Position numbers and translations under genes: made by a program. Shown here piece by piece: positions 39,201-48,545 of a stretch of 64,000 bases of DNA. This stretch comes from Holothuria scabra (lineage: Eukaryota; Echinodermata; Holothuroidea; Aspidochirotida; Holothuriidae). The stretch lies in the NCBI GenBank assembly GCA_037179385.1, contig CM074195.1, positions 26,248,087-26,312,086 on the forward strand. The letters are read 5' to 3'. Under the pieces are notes generated by a model. It was not told the DNA's origin and searched no databases. It saw only the letters and a program-made list of their open reading frames with translations. Position 1 is the first letter of the stretch, and every line of letters starts with the position of its first letter.

Positions 39201-42200
39201 GTCAATGCTGCATGACCCATAGCCCTAGATATCAATCAAAAAGGACAGAAGTTGCAGTTCTTGTGACAATGCCCACTTTTTATCATTTTTCTACTGTGCA
39301 CTCATCTGTAAATTATTCACCCCTACTCCCTTAACACACAATCACCTTGGGAGACACTTAAAACCACCCTCTTTCCTCCTCACCTCATTCAGGGACCTTG
39401 ATGGCACCACACATAGTACCCTTCTCTGGTGCCACCCCCCCTCCCCCATGGTTGCAAGACCAAATGCATGGTCCAGCTGTTAGAGCATCAGACTAAAAGT
39501 CAGGAGGTTGTGAGTTCGAGTCTTGGCCGGGTCATACCGAAGGCTTTAAAAAACGGAACCGCCTGCCACTGTGCTCGGTGCTTAGCGTAATTAAGTAATG
39601 GAAAACAAGTCAGTGAGCCACAACTGGAATAAAAGCTGTGGCTGGCTCAAATTGAACCAAAAGGTTGGAAACTGGGCCTTAAAACTCCATCTAACCAACT
39701 AACCCATGGTTGCAGTGTACCACTCCAGGCTAAGAGAAAAGTAACACTCTGAAATTTAAACAAACATACATCTTGAGACTTGAGACTTGAGTGCTTGCAC
39801 AAAAAGATTACCAGAAACCTTTTTTAAAGCACTTGGTGTGTGTACATACTGGGCATTTCCTAGGTTTGTTTGTTTAGTCTGTGACAAAATGGAAAATGTA
39901 TTCTACTGAAATACTAGGGAATGCATCCAGCAATCATAGAGTTTGGACAATCCTTTTTTTTTTTTTTTTTTTTTTGAAAATTGTTTAATTCTTGTTCAAT
40001 TAGGCCTACAGTAAAACTAACCTTAAATGAAGCCAATAGATCAGAGGAAATTTTTAAGATGAAAGTTTGTAACGTTTACTAATTACAACTTTGGGGGAAC
40101 TATGTAACACATTCCCTTTAAAATTTGTAGCCAAACAAACATGTATGCAGTAACCTTGTGCTGGTCCCTGTCTACTGTTTACTGCTGGAGTTAAACAATG
40201 TCAGCACTGAGGCATTTGACTAAGATCTTGGGTTCAAACTTCAACAAGATTTTTAAGTTTGAAGCAAAACAAACAAGGAACCCAATACTATCAAGTTTTA
40301 ATAGTACAGTACTGATGAAAAAACTGATGAGTTAAGATTTTTGTAACTTAGGGAATACTTCCTCCTTCCCAAAATTGTGCAACCCTCTCAAGCCAATGAA
40401 CAAGCACGGTCTGATACTGTACAGTATGTAAAACTGGCACAAACCAGACAGTACCATCCAGTATGCAGTCTAAAATAGTCATTCCAGTACATGCAAGCTA
40501 CAGTATTCAGGGTCCTGACAGTATTACATGGGTTTTTACTCCTAGTCACCAGCAGTAAGTCTTGAAGGTTGCAGGGTCAGCCTGTATGTTTGATTCAACT
40601 AAACTGTCCCATCTCTGTTTCTAATAGGTCCTCTGCCTCCCATTTTATTAGTTAACCTCGGTCATATCTCCCATGCCTCATTAGTTCCCCCTCTTAAGAT
40701 TAGGGGTTGGAATTAGTGGTAAGGGTTTGGAGCCAAGATCAGTCCCCTCAACCTTTGGAGCTCACTAAATTTTACAATTTTCTCCTTATTTCAATACTTC
40801 GATATGCAAGGTAAACCAAACTGTTAATCCTTGGTAAATTTCATGACTGTGGAAAAAAATATTTTCACATGACCCCCAAGTTACAATCATGAAAAAGGAC
40901 AGTCTGCTATACTTATTCAAGTTGGGACAATTGTTCCTTCCCTTCAAAAGTTTGGATTCTAAGGTTAGGATTAAGCATTAGGTGTCCACTAGATGGGGCC
41001 CGGACCGATGCTTGAGAAGGGACCAATGAGACAAATCATGAAATGACCAGTGCCAACTAATGTGAAAGTCATGAGCTACATTACCTTTTAAAAAAATTAT
41101 GTAAAGGGGAGACTGGGAGATGGAGGATATCCAATTCTCTTTTTTGTAAGTGCAGTTTTGTTTAAAAGCTCCAGTACAGTACTTTGGCAATTACTAGTAC
41201 TGTACAATTGATAATATCTCAATGTGTAGCAGAATCTTTCAAGTGTTGACTACGTGAATTCAAGCCAGAAATAAGGGCTTGTTTGAATTAAAGCCAGACA
41301 TAAGCAGCCCTGGTTTATTTTTCATTTTCTGTTTCTTGCTGGTAGATCAACAAGCCAGATAATTATTTACTGGCATTACATACATATTATAGGGAATAGG
41401 TCTTTGTCCTTGCATGACATGTAGAAATATTGGCCTATAGACAACTTCCTGAAAGAAAAAATGTTCGAAAAACATTTTGCAGTTTTACCCATTCAAGGAA
41501 AAATAGATACTGGATAAGACCATATGGAAACATATAAGTATTTGCACTAATGTTCACTGTTTGTCAAAGTTAAACATCAACATTAAAGGCAGGAGCAGTC
41601 ACCCTAACTTTAAGTGGTGTAGTAAACTTGGAGATGCTCAAAGCTTGGGAGAGTACTCATTTGGTTGGACTTGTAAATTGCCAAAGCCTCTTCAAATTAA
41701 TTGCTTGATTACTATGTATGTAGCATATTCTTCAGTATTCAATTGTATGAGATGCGCACTCTCTTACCCTCATGCAGGTCAGTCATAAGTCACTTTTGTG
41801 TACCACATTTGTCCAATTTGTGACACATGGGCATATCAAGGATCCTACTGCTGTCATTATGAGCATTGACAGTGACTTGCCCTTACAGTATTGATGCAAA
41901 TTTTCTGTAAAATATAATGTGCACTTATTACATACGTAGCTGGCTTGACACAAAAATTGGGGCACTTAACACACCCATCATGCATAACACCTTGGATGCA
42001 TACTTGACTATCACCACTGTCTGAGGGTCAGATATGGTCCATCTTGCAATCAATAAATTATACATTGTTGGCTCAGGGAGGAGATTTGGCAATGTGAGAA
42101 CTGCACACATACGTACATCTGGCATGACGTACAGTAAACATACTGAATTCTTGGCTCTGGGTACTGTAGGTACGGTGCAACACCTCCAGGTTGAGTCAAA

Positions 42201-45200
42201 TGAACAGGGGGTTGGCACCCTTGAGAAGAGTATCCTCCCATCTGATGATCTGAGGAACCTCAAAGCATTTCTGGAGGTCAAAATCCTGTGGAAGAAGGTT
42301 CCATTCTCTGACAGTGCAAGGAAAGAAGATGTGTTGTTTATAGCAGTCCTTGTTTCCTTCAGGATGTTTGTGTAGCTATTTGAGTTGTGATGCCTATAGC
42401 TGTAGAAGGCTGCCAGACCAGTTATAGGAGGATGACAAATGGCAAAGCCAAGAGGCCTGGTCAGGCTTTTGGGAGGGTAGCAAGCCTATTTAAAGACCTT
42501 GTACCTTTGAGACTATTTCACCCTAAATCCAAGTAACATTTCCCTGGCAGAGACACTACTGTGGATGGAGTAGGGCTAGTAATTTTGAAATCCAACAAAC
42601 CTAGCAGCCCAACGTTGAATTTGCTCAACTTTGTTTTAAAACCCAAAAAGCAGTGAGAGAATCCTACACAGAAGAAGAACACTCTAATAAGGGTTCTGAA
42701 CAAGTTTGAGATGAGCAAATAGCTTTCATAGTCATACTCTTTGGGCAGGAACAAAGGAATGTAAGCCTGAATATCTGACACTCATCATTTTCTCAACCTC
42801 ATGTAAATATAGCTGTCCCTAGTTTATCTTGTTTTTATCAAAGTTCATGGAATTGAGATTATTCTCATTTCCTGACACATTGGCTTATAAAGTACTTCAA
42901 TAAATCTCTTTATTGTGTGTGTCCACAGTATGTGACCACAGGTCTGGCAGCTGGTCAACATTACCTGTCAGGAAAACATTACTAGGAAATAGGTTTGACT
43001 CATTTGTGCAGATTTCTCTTTTTCTCATCCTAGATGCACTCTGCAGGCTCTGCACCAATGAGAATAGTTTAATACTTTTAGGACACTCCCACTTTGGCAC
43101 CATGGGTGTAGACCCATGTGACAAAGAACTTCAGAACTTCATTCACTTTTTGAGATTCGAGATTGAGAGTAGAGATTAGATTTTGGAATTGGAAGCAAGA
43201 GAAGAAAGATAGAAAGTGAGAAGTAGAGAAATAAGATAGAATTGAGAGACAGACTTGTAGAAAAGATAACTGAGAATTATTATGGAGTGGTGCTAGCTGA
43301 TTGAATTCCTTAATATTGCACTTAGACTTTTATTACGTTTATGTTCACCTTCCTACCTTTCCGTCATCACCCATATTGCCAACTGAGCAGGCAGCAATGA
43401 ATAAACTCCTCATACTGAACTTGATTTGTGTGTGTCCTTAGGGACATGCCATCGACATGTCTTACTTTACCCGCTCGATTATTCCACTACCAAATGAACA
43501 ACCCAACTTACAGTAAGACCGACATCTATATTATACAAAAACCACCCCTACAGGAAATTCCTTTTTAAAAAGCCTAAGGACCTTGGTTGATGACATGACT
43601 TAACTGAGTAGTTATCCTGATTATAGACATAACATTACATAACATAACAGGTTAAAGGGCAAAGGAGGGCCAAGGCCCCATAAGATGCCCTGAAGTCCAA
43701 GCCCTAATCAAAAGTCAAACCACCAAAGCTTGACAACAGCCCCAAACAATCAGATTCTACCACAGCCATGGAAAAACCTGTCAATGTTAACCTTAAAGCA
43801 GTGAACTGAGGGGGAGTTAACTACCCAATCTGGTAGACAATTCCACTTGTTGACAACTCTATGGGAGAAACTAAATTAACTTCCTAATGTCAAGCCTTGC
43901 AAAAGGCTTTTCAAGCTTTTTACAATGCCCACATACCCGAGAATTACTTTGAACCCTTAAATAACTACATGTCAGAAGGGGATTCCTTTCACAAAGGAAC
44001 TTGAAAACCTGGAGCATGTCTCCCCTAATCCTTCTCAGCTCCAAGGTGGTAAGCCCAAGATGTTTAAGCCTAGCATGATAAGGCAAATTTCTCACCCCAG
44101 GAATGAGGCGAGTGGCTCTCCTCTGAACTTGCTCTAAAAGAAACTTGTCCTTTTCATAGAAGGGACTCCAAGCCTGAGCTGCATAGTCAAGATGGGGTCT
44201 TACCAACTGCTTGTACAAATTAAGTACAATATCCTTACTAAAATTGATGAAATTCCTCTTGATCAATCCAAGCACTCTATTAGCCTTTACAGCAGTGGCT
44301 GCACACTGTCTTGATGACTTTAAATCCCCAGTAATTACAACACCCAGATCTTTCTCAGAGGTGACATTACTTAAAACACAACCATTCATGTTATAATCAT
44401 AGCTAAAGCTTTTGGGACCAAAATGAAGGACCTTACACTTATCTGAATTTGCCAGGTCTGAGACCAAGAAAATAACCTATCCAGATCTTTCTGCAGCAGT
44501 AAGGCATCATCCAAAATGCTAATCTTCCTATAAAGCTTAGTATCATCTGCAAACTTACTTATACGAGATGTAAGAGAACTATCAATATCATTGATGAAAA
44601 TTAAGAAAAGAAGTGGGCCAAGGACAGAACCCTGCGGTACTCCACTTGTGACTTCTTTCCAAGAGGAGAAGTTACTGTACCATTGACAGCAACTCTCTGA
44701 GATCTACCATGAAGCCACAAATTTATCCAATCAGCACAATATTGCCCTGAACCCCTAACCTATGCAGTTTAACCATTAGCCTACCTAATGGAACTTTATC
44801 AAAAGCCTTTGAAAAGTCAAGGTAAATGACATCAACGCCATACCCAGAATCAAGAGATGAAGAGACATCTTCAAGAAAGCTCAGTATGTTAGTAACACAA
44901 GATCTGCTTGGCAGGAAACCATGCTGTGACAGATTAAGTAACTCATTATCTAAAAGATACTTAAGTAAACTATCCTTAATCAAAGATTCCATAACTTTGC
45001 ACACAACACTGGTTAAACTGACAGGCCTGTAATTGCAAGGATTACTTCGATCCCCCTTCTTAAAAATTGGAGTAACATTTGCCACCCGCCAGTCAGTAGG
45101 AACAAAACTCAAATCCAGACACTTCTGGAAAATGATGGAAAGAGGAACTGACAAAATCTCAGAGCATTCACGTAAAATGGCTGGGTGGACCCCATCTGGC

Positions 45201-46640
45201 CCAGGGGCCTTACTAGCTTTCAAACTCTTTAACTTTTTACAAACTTGTTCCTCTGAGAAAATGACATAACTGATTGAAGAAGAGACATCAGAACCCTTAC
45301 AAGTCCCCAACAAAGATGATTCCTCAGTAAAAACAGATACAAAATAGTCATTTAACAACTTAGCCATATCCTGATGGTCACTAACCAAAGTATTATCATC
45401 ACCTTTGAGAGGCCCCACACCCTCCTTTAGCTTCTGCTTATAGACCTCACATAGACATGAAAAGTTTTGGGGTTTATCTTAACCTCCTTGGCCAACTGCT
45501 TTTCAAACCTAGTTTTAGTTCCATTTACCAAATTTTTAACTAAGAATTCCTGCTTCTTGTAAGCTGCTAATTTTTCTGGACTTTTACTGGCCCTTTTTAG
45601 ACCATGATCTGGGAATATTATCATTATTAACAAAACAAACAGTTCTGTATGGTACCTATTATAGCTAAGCAATTCACGTTAATAGAGACAAAGTGTTAAT
45701 GAGGAAGGGGTAAGGGAATTTATTTTAATATCACTGAACCTTAACATTCCATAAGCTACATGGCCTATGATTTAGGCCTATGTTACATGAAAATTCTGAG
45801 TAAAACCTTTGGCCTGAGTAAAACCTTTTTACTCCCAGTCACATTGCATTTTGGTAAGTTACCATGCAAGGCTATTGAAAAATTCTTCCGATGCAGACTG
45901 TAAAATCAAACTGTCCTGGGCTGATTTCAGTATGTATTATTGCCAATTGGTTAAACTAAAGGTAGAGAGCAGTCCCCCCAATCTTATTTTAAACCAAGCA
46001 GTTATTTCTGGTAAATTTCACATCTGATGAGAAAAAACAGTCACATGACTCCCAACAGCAAATCATGAAACTGGACAGTCTACTACACTTCTTCAGTTTG
46101 GGATGACTGCTCCTGCCCTTTAACTTAAGGCTAACCTTAGTTGTTTTGCTTCCAGTTTGACTAAGTGTTAGGCCACATAGTCATAGCATTTTATAGGGCT
46201 TTAGACCTTTTGATGTTAAGCCAATTCTAAACTAACAGTTACATCAATCAATTGTGCTCATTGCAGCATACGGTGTACCGTACAACACATCATAGCTCGG
46301 TTACTTTATGACCATCTATAAATTACAGCTTTAGTAGTAACTATTTCACTGTAGCGCACAACTGAGGACCCATATCGGCCTGTTCTAAGCATAACTTTAG
46401 GGACAGCCTACATACAGGACTGACGTTAGATACAGGCCTAGCTAGGGCTTAGGGCCTAGGCCTATCGTACAGTCCCGACACTTACGTTTTGAACATTTTC
46501 TCAAAATCTTTGATCTGTTTTCTTGTAAATTCTTTAAACTCTGTGTATGGGTTGAAGACTGTAGATACCACTGGTTCGACTTGTTCGCCTTCGTTGATCT
46601 TCTCTCGCCTCGCCAACTTTGCAGCTAAATCATTATCCAT
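21075..46640 (-). CDS. EFHD2: EFHD1/EFHD2 (swiprosin)-like EF-hand protein gene
   Basis: Three exons join in phase: 46640-46486, 22178-22031 and 21209-21075, giving 146 residues. The FNPYTEFKEFTRKQIKDFEKMFK lead-in is split between two fields of match: FNPYTEFKEF at residues 29-38 and RKQIKDFEKMF at 40-50. EF-hand loop 1 is at 54-65 (D,G,D,F,D,E at 1,3,5,7,9,12) and loop 2 at 90-101 (D,D,D,K,S,E), both with acid at position 12. Between them is MEKLGAPQTHLGLK, almost invariant in EFHD1/2. Then FLLIFRKAAAGELEEDSGL and GAKDFFEAK follow. The family are cytosolic Ca2+-binding actin adaptors; EFHD1 is mitochondrial. The C-terminal coiled coil (about 40-50 residues) is not found. The N-terminus is shorter than in vertebrates. 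A second first exon exists at 58.4 kb. EFHD1 and EFHD2 split within vertebrates, so the symbol is approximate. Confidence 0.85.
21570..21820. repeat. Interspersed repeat family R1, copy 1
   Basis: The block from TTAGTGACTGTAGGCAGCC to CACAATCTGTCCGGATT recurs at 37.9 kb in the same orientation with roughly 90% identity by eye. No open frame is kept. Class unknown. Confidence 0.85.
22031..22178 (-). CDS. EFHD2: EFHD2-like exon 2 (both EF-hand loops)
   Basis: The acceptor TTATCTTGCAG precedes 22178 and the donor GTAAGT follows 22031. The 148-nt exon carries both calcium loops and the MEKLGAPQTHLGLK linker. It ends in phase 0 after SFRE, which joins to FLLIFRKAAAGEL. Confidence 0.95.
22960..23875. 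repeat. Satellite array 2, ~155-bp unit carrying DR1 motifs
   Basis: There are six units with AATGACCTTTGACCTCTACC, AACATGACAAATCTATATACC, and GAAGATATCGTGTTTACAAG. Perfect DR1 copies fall near 22980, 23128, 23597 and 23752. The family is related to array 1 but diverged. It ends at a CA-rich tract at 23876-23920. Confidence 0.95.
23936..23968. repeat. Short hairpin after the CA tract of array 2
   Basis: ATTCCTTGCC and GGCAAGGAAT pair perfectly around a 7-nt loop, followed by CAATAAAG. A related but weaker arrangement follows array 1 (about 19825-19858). It may be the 3' end of a mobile element that carries the array. Confidence 0.7.
24060..24275 (-). mobile_element. tRNA-derived SINE, near full length
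   Basis: The plus strand shows the inverted body TTTTGGCTCACTGGCTC, ACAATGGCTGTAGGTTCC and TCTTTGGTATGACCCGGCC. The tRNA-like head ends near 24270. It contains a 28-bp perfect palindrome at 24137-24164 not seen in the other copies. Confidence 0.8.
24856..24976 (-). CDS. Possible orphan coding exon with presequence-like N-terminus
   Basis: An ATG at 24976, 40 codons and a GTAATA donor. The product begins MKMFLLTACRKASVQF and has no acidic residue among its first 40, with spaced Lys/Arg/His. That is typical of a mitochondrial targeting peptide. A TTTTTACAG acceptor lies about 30 nt upstream. It ends in phase 1, so it cannot join EFHD2 exon 2 (phase 2). No following exon was recognised. Confidence 0.2.
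25595..25665 (+). pseudogene. LINE reverse-transcriptase C-terminal remnant
   Basis: One frame reads SFSYVALHLWNSLPSDRH. This fits the R-x-F-S-Y-x-A-x-x-L-W-N-S-L-P signature at the C-terminus of many non-LTR retrotransposon ORF2 proteins. Only this end is visible. Confidence 0.5.
27598..27795 (+). mobile_element. tRNA-derived SINE
   Basis: It starts in the B-box region (CAGGAGTTTGAGTCCTGG), then carries GGTCATACCAAAGACTTT, TGTGCTTGGTGCTCAGC and TTGGTTAGAAACTGGGC, ending with CCATCTAACTCC. The A-box part is lost. Confidence 0.8.
28024..28274. mobile_element. 251-bp TTAA-flanked MITE, copy 1
   Basis: Ends are CCCTTTACCGTTG and CAATGGTGAAGGG, flanked on both sides by TTAA (28020-28023 and 28275-28278). 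Starting with CCC and duplicating TTAA are hallmarks of piggyBac. At 251 bp it cannot encode a transposase. GC-rich against its surroundings. Confidence 0.85.
28378..28628. mobile_element. 251-bp TTAA-flanked MITE, copy 2
   Basis: Same orientation and same length as copy 1, only about 100 bp away, again with TTAA on both sides (28374-28377, 28629-28632). The right end reads CAGTAAAGAG, slightly diverged. Confidence 0.85.
28838..29010. repeat. Degenerate short tandem repeat (TGTACTTTGGCAC)
   Basis: About six imperfect units of AAAATGTACTTTGGCACCAAT-type, 28-36 bp apart, with drift in both spacing and sequence. Confidence 0.7.
29025..29568. repeat. ~270-bp tandem duplication
   Basis: Blocks at about 29025-29295 and 29300-29568 share GAGATGTAACCACTGAAATC, GTGGGCCCTAATTCAT, CAGGGTTTGCCAATG and AGGGGTCATCAGGAAGACCA in order. 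By eye about 80-85% identical with small indels, so not recent. Confidence 0.9.
29575..29745 (+). mobile_element. Degenerate SINE copy
   Basis: It keeps TTGTGCTTGGTACTC, CAAGCTAGTGAGTCACAA and the AACCCAACTAACT tail. It directly follows the tandem duplication. Confidence 0.55.
30020..30125 (+). mobile_element. SINE 3' fragment
   Basis: GGTTGAAAACTGGGCCGTG and AAACTCCATCTAAAG match the SINE 3' end. Confidence 0.5.
30126..32985. other. EFHD2 intron 1, no recognised feature
   Basis: I see no coding exon or named repeat here. A C run lies at about 32770-32787 and a G-rich stretch near 32660. Confidence 0.5.
32990..33185 (-). mobile_element. tRNA-derived SINE, 3' two thirds
   Basis: It opens on the plus strand with the inverted tail GTTAGTTAGTTAGATA, then GCCCAGTTTCCAACC, CAGTTTTGGCTCACTGGC and CAACGGCAGTAGGCTCC. 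The head is missing. Confidence 0.75.
34795..34945. mobile_element. MITE-like repeat R2, copy 1
   Basis: It shares GGTAAACCAAGCAGTT, GAAAAAAATTGTCACATGAC, and the end GGGATGACTGCTCCTGCCC with copies at 40.8 and 46.0 kb. The end is AT-flanked (CTTTAA). Confidence 0.65.
35973..36172. mobile_element. ~200-bp MITE with long terminal inverted repeats
   Basis: The left end AATCCTGGACAAAAAT and following ATGGGACA pair with TGTCCCAT and ATTTTTGTCCAGGATT on the right, with one short internal bulge. A GC-rich centre lies between. No clear target duplication. Confidence 0.75.
37918..38165. repeat. Interspersed repeat family R1, copy 2
   Basis: Same block and orientation as 21570-21820, including CATCAGCCTTTAATCGTC and ATCCATGGAACAGGTAAG. 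Confidence 0.85.
39466..39710 (+). mobile_element. tRNA-derived SINE, best full-length copy
   Basis: The head has an A box (TGGTCCAGCTGTTAGAGCA) and a B box (GTTGTGAGTTCGAGTC), which are RNA polymerase III promoter elements. The body GGTCATACCGAAGGCTTT and GTGCTCGGTGCTTAGC follows, then GAGCCACAACTGGAA and AAACTGGGCCTTAAAAC. The tail is CTAACCAACTAACC. Length about 245 bp. Confidence 0.85.
40776..40950. mobile_element. MITE-like repeat R2, copy 2 (diverged)
   Basis: AAGGTAAACCAAACTGTT, TTTTCACATGACCCCCAAG and GGGACAATTGTTCCTTCCC correspond to the other R2 copies in order. Confidence 0.6.
42040..42800 (-). pseudogene. Decayed non-LTR retrotransposon 3' region
   Basis: On the minus strand, frames broken by stops read LLECSSSV-DS, then VEQIQRWAARFV, then CTVREWNLLPQDFDL. 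These match the L-E-Y-S-S-S-V-W-D, Q-R-R-A-A-R-F-V and T-V-R-E-W-N-x-L-P signatures of LINE ORF2 C-termini. It has stops and frameshifts throughout. It is separate from the LINE at 43.6-45.6 kb. Confidence 0.6.
42900..43550. other. Unassigned stretch, possible solo LTR
   Basis: An AATAAA at 43397 followed by TTGTGTGTGTCCTTAGGGAC resembles an LTR end, and a similar GTGTGTGTCCACAG lies near 42913. No matching pair of LTRs or target duplication is seen, so this is weak. Confidence 0.2.
43621..45600 (-). mobile_element. CR1-like LINE, 5'-truncated ORF2 with frameshifts
   Basis: Reverse transcriptase motifs read in order on the minus strand: ASKAPGPDGVHPAIL, NYRPVSLTSVVCKVME, QHGFLPSRSC, YLDFSKAFDKVP, then SGVPQGSVLGPLLFLIFIND, FADDTKLY, LGVVITGDLKSS and QRRATRLIPGVRNLPY. 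The end is RVVNKWNCLPDWVV, with stop at 43752-43750. Frameshifts lie near 44660-44680, 44460 and 43875. The catalytic box is FADD, a normal variant of YADD. The 5' end, including the endonuclease, is missing. The 3' end is a run of ATGTT-type repeats (43621-43650), as in CR1/L2 elements. It sits in EFHD2 intron 1 in the same orientation as the gene. Confidence 0.9.
45950..46125. mobile_element. MITE-like repeat R2, copy 3
   Basis: Left end TAAAGGTAGAGAGCAGTCC and right end GGGATGACTGCTCCTGCCC plus TTTAA form loose inverted repeats. The interior GTCACATGACTCCCAACAG matches copy 1. Confidence 0.65.
46486..46640 (-). CDS. EFHD2: EFHD2-like exon 1 (start codon, FNPYTEF motif)
   Basis: The ATG at 46640-46638 opens MDNDLAAKLARREKI, matching the L-A-K-L-x-R-R pattern at the start of family members. 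An in-frame ATG further upstream would add MYRVIKLSSII, which does not look conserved and lacks a counterpart in the duplicate copy. The donor at 46485 is GTAAGT. The exon ends in phase 2 and the codon is completed by exon 2 to give KMFKTYDIGG. Confidence 0.85.
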
Positions 46641-47117
46641 TATTATGCTCGAAAGTTTAATCACTCTATACAAGTGTTAAAATATGGAATGTAAAGAAAC
46701 TTTCTAACACCACAAAATGCTGAAATCAAAATAAAGTCATGGACAAATCCTCTTGAAGTCCTGACATTCGTGAGCATAAACGCGCGAGTTACTCTGTGTT
46801 TTGATTCGAGTGCAAATCCTACAATTGCGACTTATCAGCCGATATACTTGTGAACAGTCTCTAGCCTACCCTTGTAGTGTTGTACACTGTTTGACAACAA
46901 GGAAGTCCACATCTTCCGGGTTGCGAAATTCTCATACCCGTACTACGTACGCACATGCTGATGCTAAACAATATATCTCCCGCGTTGTATTTCGTGGGGT
47001 GCAATGTATGTATTACAATCCTTCCATTTCGTAGAAAGAGCTCACTCATCATATTTTTACTGATTTATTCACTGTGGAACTCAAAAGTTCAAAACGCTTA
47101 TTTGTCAGTGATCTTTG
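46641..47117 (-). promoter_or_regulatory. EFHD2-like 5' flank, probable promoter region
   Basis: The 220 bp upstream of the ATG is shared with the duplicated exon at 58.4 kb. Shared blocks are ATGTAAAGAAACTTTC, ATAAAGTCAT, GACAAATC plus CTTGAAGTCC, GTTTTGATTCGAGTG and CAGCCGATATACTT. No TATA box was recognised. Transcription start is unknown. Confidence 0.4.
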
Positions 47118-48545
47118 CAATGGCGTAGTAGCTACGTGGGAGGAGGAGGAGGGAGGGAGGGGAGGAGGGAGGGAGGGGAGGAGTGGCGTCACCAGACATT
47201 TCATTCTGGGGGGGCACTGAGGGGGACAACGATTTTATGGGGGGGGCATTGCTAGACTCCACTCATGGCGTCGGAGGCGCCACCGAGCGCGAGGCTCAAC
47301 GGGTGGGGTCCAGGGGCCCGCCTGAGGGCCCCTGGTGGGGTCCAGGGGCAAATCCCCGGCGGGGGTCCAGGGGGCGAAGCCCCTGGAAGCTCCTGGGTTT
47401 TAGCGTGTTTGTGAGGTATTGAAGACGTTAGTTTAAGGGTAATTTTATTGACTAAGCACTGGTCTAAAATTACTTCCAGGGTAACTTCAAGTAAGCCTCT
47501 CGTTACAAAACCACTGACTCAACTACTAAGAGCTTATCCGGCTGAAATTTTGAAAATGGGGTAGATGATCTATAGAGAAATGAAGTTGATGGGCACTTCA
47601 ATGTGAATTTTGGTGGGGGTCCAGGGGGCGAAGCCCCCGGAAGCTCCTGGGTTTTAACGTGTTTTTGAGGTATTATAGACGTTATTTAAGGGTAATTTTA
47701 TTGACTTAACACTGGTCTAAAAGTTCCCTCCAGGGTAACTTTCAAGTAGCCTAAGACTTTCGGTAAAAAACCACTGATTCAACTACCAAGAGCAGATCCG
47801 GCTGACACTTTAAAAACGGGGTAGATGATCTATAGAAAGAAAGTTGATGGGCAATTCAATGTTAGTCTTAGTGGGGGTCCAGGGGGCGAAGCCCCTGGAA
47901 GCTCCTGGGTCTTTAGCGTGTTTGTAAGGTTTTAAAGTTGTTTTTTAAAAGGGTTGTTTTAACACTAGCCTAAAAAATTACAGGGCAATTTCGAGTAAGA
48001 TTTTATTTTTGGTAACAACACAAACGTTAGTGAAACTACTCTCAAGAGCGTATCAGGCTGACAATTTGAGGAAGGTGAGCTGCACCGTGACTATAAAGAG
48101 AAAGAAAGGCAGTTGATGGTCAATTAGATGTGATCCTCTGAAGGAAAAATGTAGGCTTAATCCTGCTTGAAGGGTTACCTGAGCTGTGCGCCACCTCCAA
48201 TTGACGTAGTTGGAAGTGTGAAGAAAATTTTGAAAAAATGTAACCCCTCAGACAGCCGGAAATGACATTGCCAAGGTTTTTTGGGGGGATATTTTCATTT
48301 GGAAAACATGAAAATCTACTGCCTTTTCTTTTCAACAGAGGAATCGAATCCTTAAAAATTCATAGTCACACTCTGACTACAGAAGACATATTTTTTTTGG
48401 AAAATCTCAAATCTCAGTTGGGGGGGGCACACGGGGGGGCACACGATTTTTCAGGGGGGCACGTGCCCCCCCTGGCCCTGAGGGAGGAGGAGGAGGGAGG
48501 AGGGAGGAGGAGGAGGAGGGAGGAGGAGGGAGGAGGAGGGAGAGG
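47118..48545. mobile_element. AGG-rich terminus with nested transposon
   Basis: CAATGGCGTAGTAGCTACG at 47118 resembles the end of the foldback element at 53312-53327. An AGG-rich tract follows, is interrupted at about 47183 by an element starting AGTGGCGTCACCAG, and resumes at about 48480. The nested element holds three ~256-bp repeats beginning GGGGGTCCAGGGGGCGAAGC near 47361, 47615 and 47873. Its right end (CACGTGCCCCCCCTGGCCC) lacks the expected inverted terminus. Confidence 0.55.

Noticed and set aside
39466..39535. Functional tRNA gene
   Set aside because: A and B boxes are present but the anticodon stem and acceptor stem do not fold properly. It is the head of a SINE.
43397..43402. AATAAA as the end of a plus-strand gene
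   Set aside because: No coding exon precedes it on that strand. It may be part of an LTR-like repeat at best.
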